Assembly: GCA_937935075.1 (NCBI GenBank) | Contig: CALGYB010000158.1 | Span: 1-33,432 of the forward strand | Reading direction: 5' to 3' | Length of the DNA stretch: 33,432 bases | From: an uncultured Roseiflexus sp. | GTDB lineage: Bacteria > Chloroflexota > Chloroflexia > Chloroflexales > Roseiflexaceae | Shown here: in pieces, positions 32,962 through 33,432 of the stretch | Numbering within the stretch: position 1 is the stretch's first letter | How the letters are laid out: the number at the start of each line of letters is the position of its first letter | The notes under the pieces: model-generated | The model's input: only the letters and a program-made list of their open reading frames with translations | What the model was told of the DNA's origin: nothing | Database searches by the model: none | Position numbers and translations under genes: made by a program

Positions 32962-33432
32962 GAGCCTGTTATGTACTTTCGAGCATAACGGTAATGAACC
33001 GCTTCAGCCACGTGGACCTTGCCGCCCCCCGCATGCGGGGGGGGGCAGGGGGGGCAGGGGGGGCGCCGCGCGCGGCGGTGCGCTGAGCCGGTCGACGCGC
33101 GCCGGCGCGCGCCCCCCCCTTTCCCCCCCTGCGGGGGGGCAGGGGGGGCGCGCGCAGATCATGGACGAGCGTTGCAACGACCCCGGCCTTCAGCCAGCGC
33201 TGGGTTTGCTGATAGACGGTGTACCACGGCGGCGGAGCGTTGGGCATCATGCGCCAGGGCGCTCCCGTGCGATGCGCTGAGCCTGCCGAAGCGCGGACGA
33301 TGCAATCGCCCCCCCTTCCCCCCCCTGCGGGGGGGGGCGCAGCGCGTGGTCGCGCTGCGGGGCGTCTTCGGTCATGAAGGTCAGGGAGGGAGCGCGGCGC
33401 CTGAGCCGGTCGAAGCGACGAAGGCCCGCTCC
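32962..33432 (-). mobile_element. Degenerate IS5-type element with GC-homopolymer block
   Basis: The left end, GAGCCTGTTATGTACTTTCG at 32962, matches the end at 321-339. On the minus strand ATG 33250 or 33247 opens an IS5-type transposase N-terminus, MPNAPPPWYTVYQQTQRWLK, continuing AGVVATLVHDLR. The frame then enters G/C runs (33025-33154) in place of the next 50 or so residues. GKVHVA is still encoded at 33006-33023 in another frame, and the sequence passes at once into the terminal repeat, so the catalytic 3' half is missing. Two further GC blocks and REP-like palindromes lie upstream (33300-33432). The element leaves the window on the right. It cannot make a functional transposase. Confidence 0.72.
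33037..33063 (+). other. G-quadruplex-capable G-tract cluster
   Basis: Three uninterrupted G-runs of 9, 7 and 7 bases are separated only by CA. The nine-base run can supply two G3 blocks, so at least four G3 runs are available on the plus strand. Similar but shorter clusters are at 50-58, 155-170 and 33132-33148. Confidence 0.6.

Overview
The window looks like chromosomal DNA from a filamentous anoxygenic phototroph of the Chloroflexota, most likely Roseiflexus or a close relative. This is inferred from GC-rich codon use, the mix of families (standalone HAS-barrel protein, beta-helix secreted protein, COG1233 carotenoid-desaturase-like oxidoreductase, group II truncated globin, HEAT-repeat protein) and the many short palindromic repeats built on the core TTCGACnGGCTCAGC. 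No rRNA or strict phylogenetic marker was compared, so the genus is an inference.

Layout. 1-339 and 32962-33432 hold two decayed IS5-type elements whose transposase reading frames carry a G/C homopolymer-rich block at the same place; the left one cuts off a P-loop NTPase gene that is also frameshifted (303-915). 1310-4886 is a phosphonate/phosphite-type ABC uptake operon (phnD-phnC-phnE-phnE). 5022-5306 is a tRNA cluster Leu(GAG)-Val(UAC)-Phe(GAA) behind a perfect sigma-70 consensus promoter. 5696-8895 carries a HEAT-repeat protein, a nucleotide pyrophosphatase/phosphodiesterase whose stop overlaps the start of a truncated haemoglobin, and a tandem-CBS protein. Isocitrate dehydrogenase (minus strand, 8969-10333) converges on the CBS gene across a near-perfect bidirectional terminator.

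10573-15355 has a secreted right-handed beta-helix protein, a convergent membrane STAS-domain regulator whose 3' end overlaps it, and an FAD-dependent oxidoreductase. 15319-19413 (minus) is a complete ABC importer operon (Tat-type lipoprotein, two permeases, ATPase) of the polyamine/iron/2-aminoethylphosphonate type. Divergent from it are murE (19741-21282) and an orphan ABC ATPase (21333-22421) that probably has an almost leaderless mRNA and a C-terminus built from an intergenic heptamer repeat.

22593-26233 contains an acetyl-xylan-esterase-like hydrolase divergent from a tightly coupled three-gene operon: two cytoplasmic HtrA-like proteases with PDZ domains and a LuxR-type regulator whose receiver domain has lost its phosphorylation residues. 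This operon is the best candidate for an uncharacterised system in the window. 26536-27483 has a HAS-barrel protein divergent from a tRNA-Glu(CUC)/tRNA-Asp(GUC) pair that ends in a clean UUCG terminator. 27847-31068 holds an exported 5'-nucleotidase with an LPxTG-type C-terminus and argD. The right end has a small frameshifted membrane gene and an ACR3/BASS-family permease.

Most of the 33 kb is ordinary housekeeping and transport. The points of interest are the IS remnants, the protease-regulator operon, repeat-derived protein tails, the unusual tRNA-Phe T-loop and the candidate C-terminal sorting signals.
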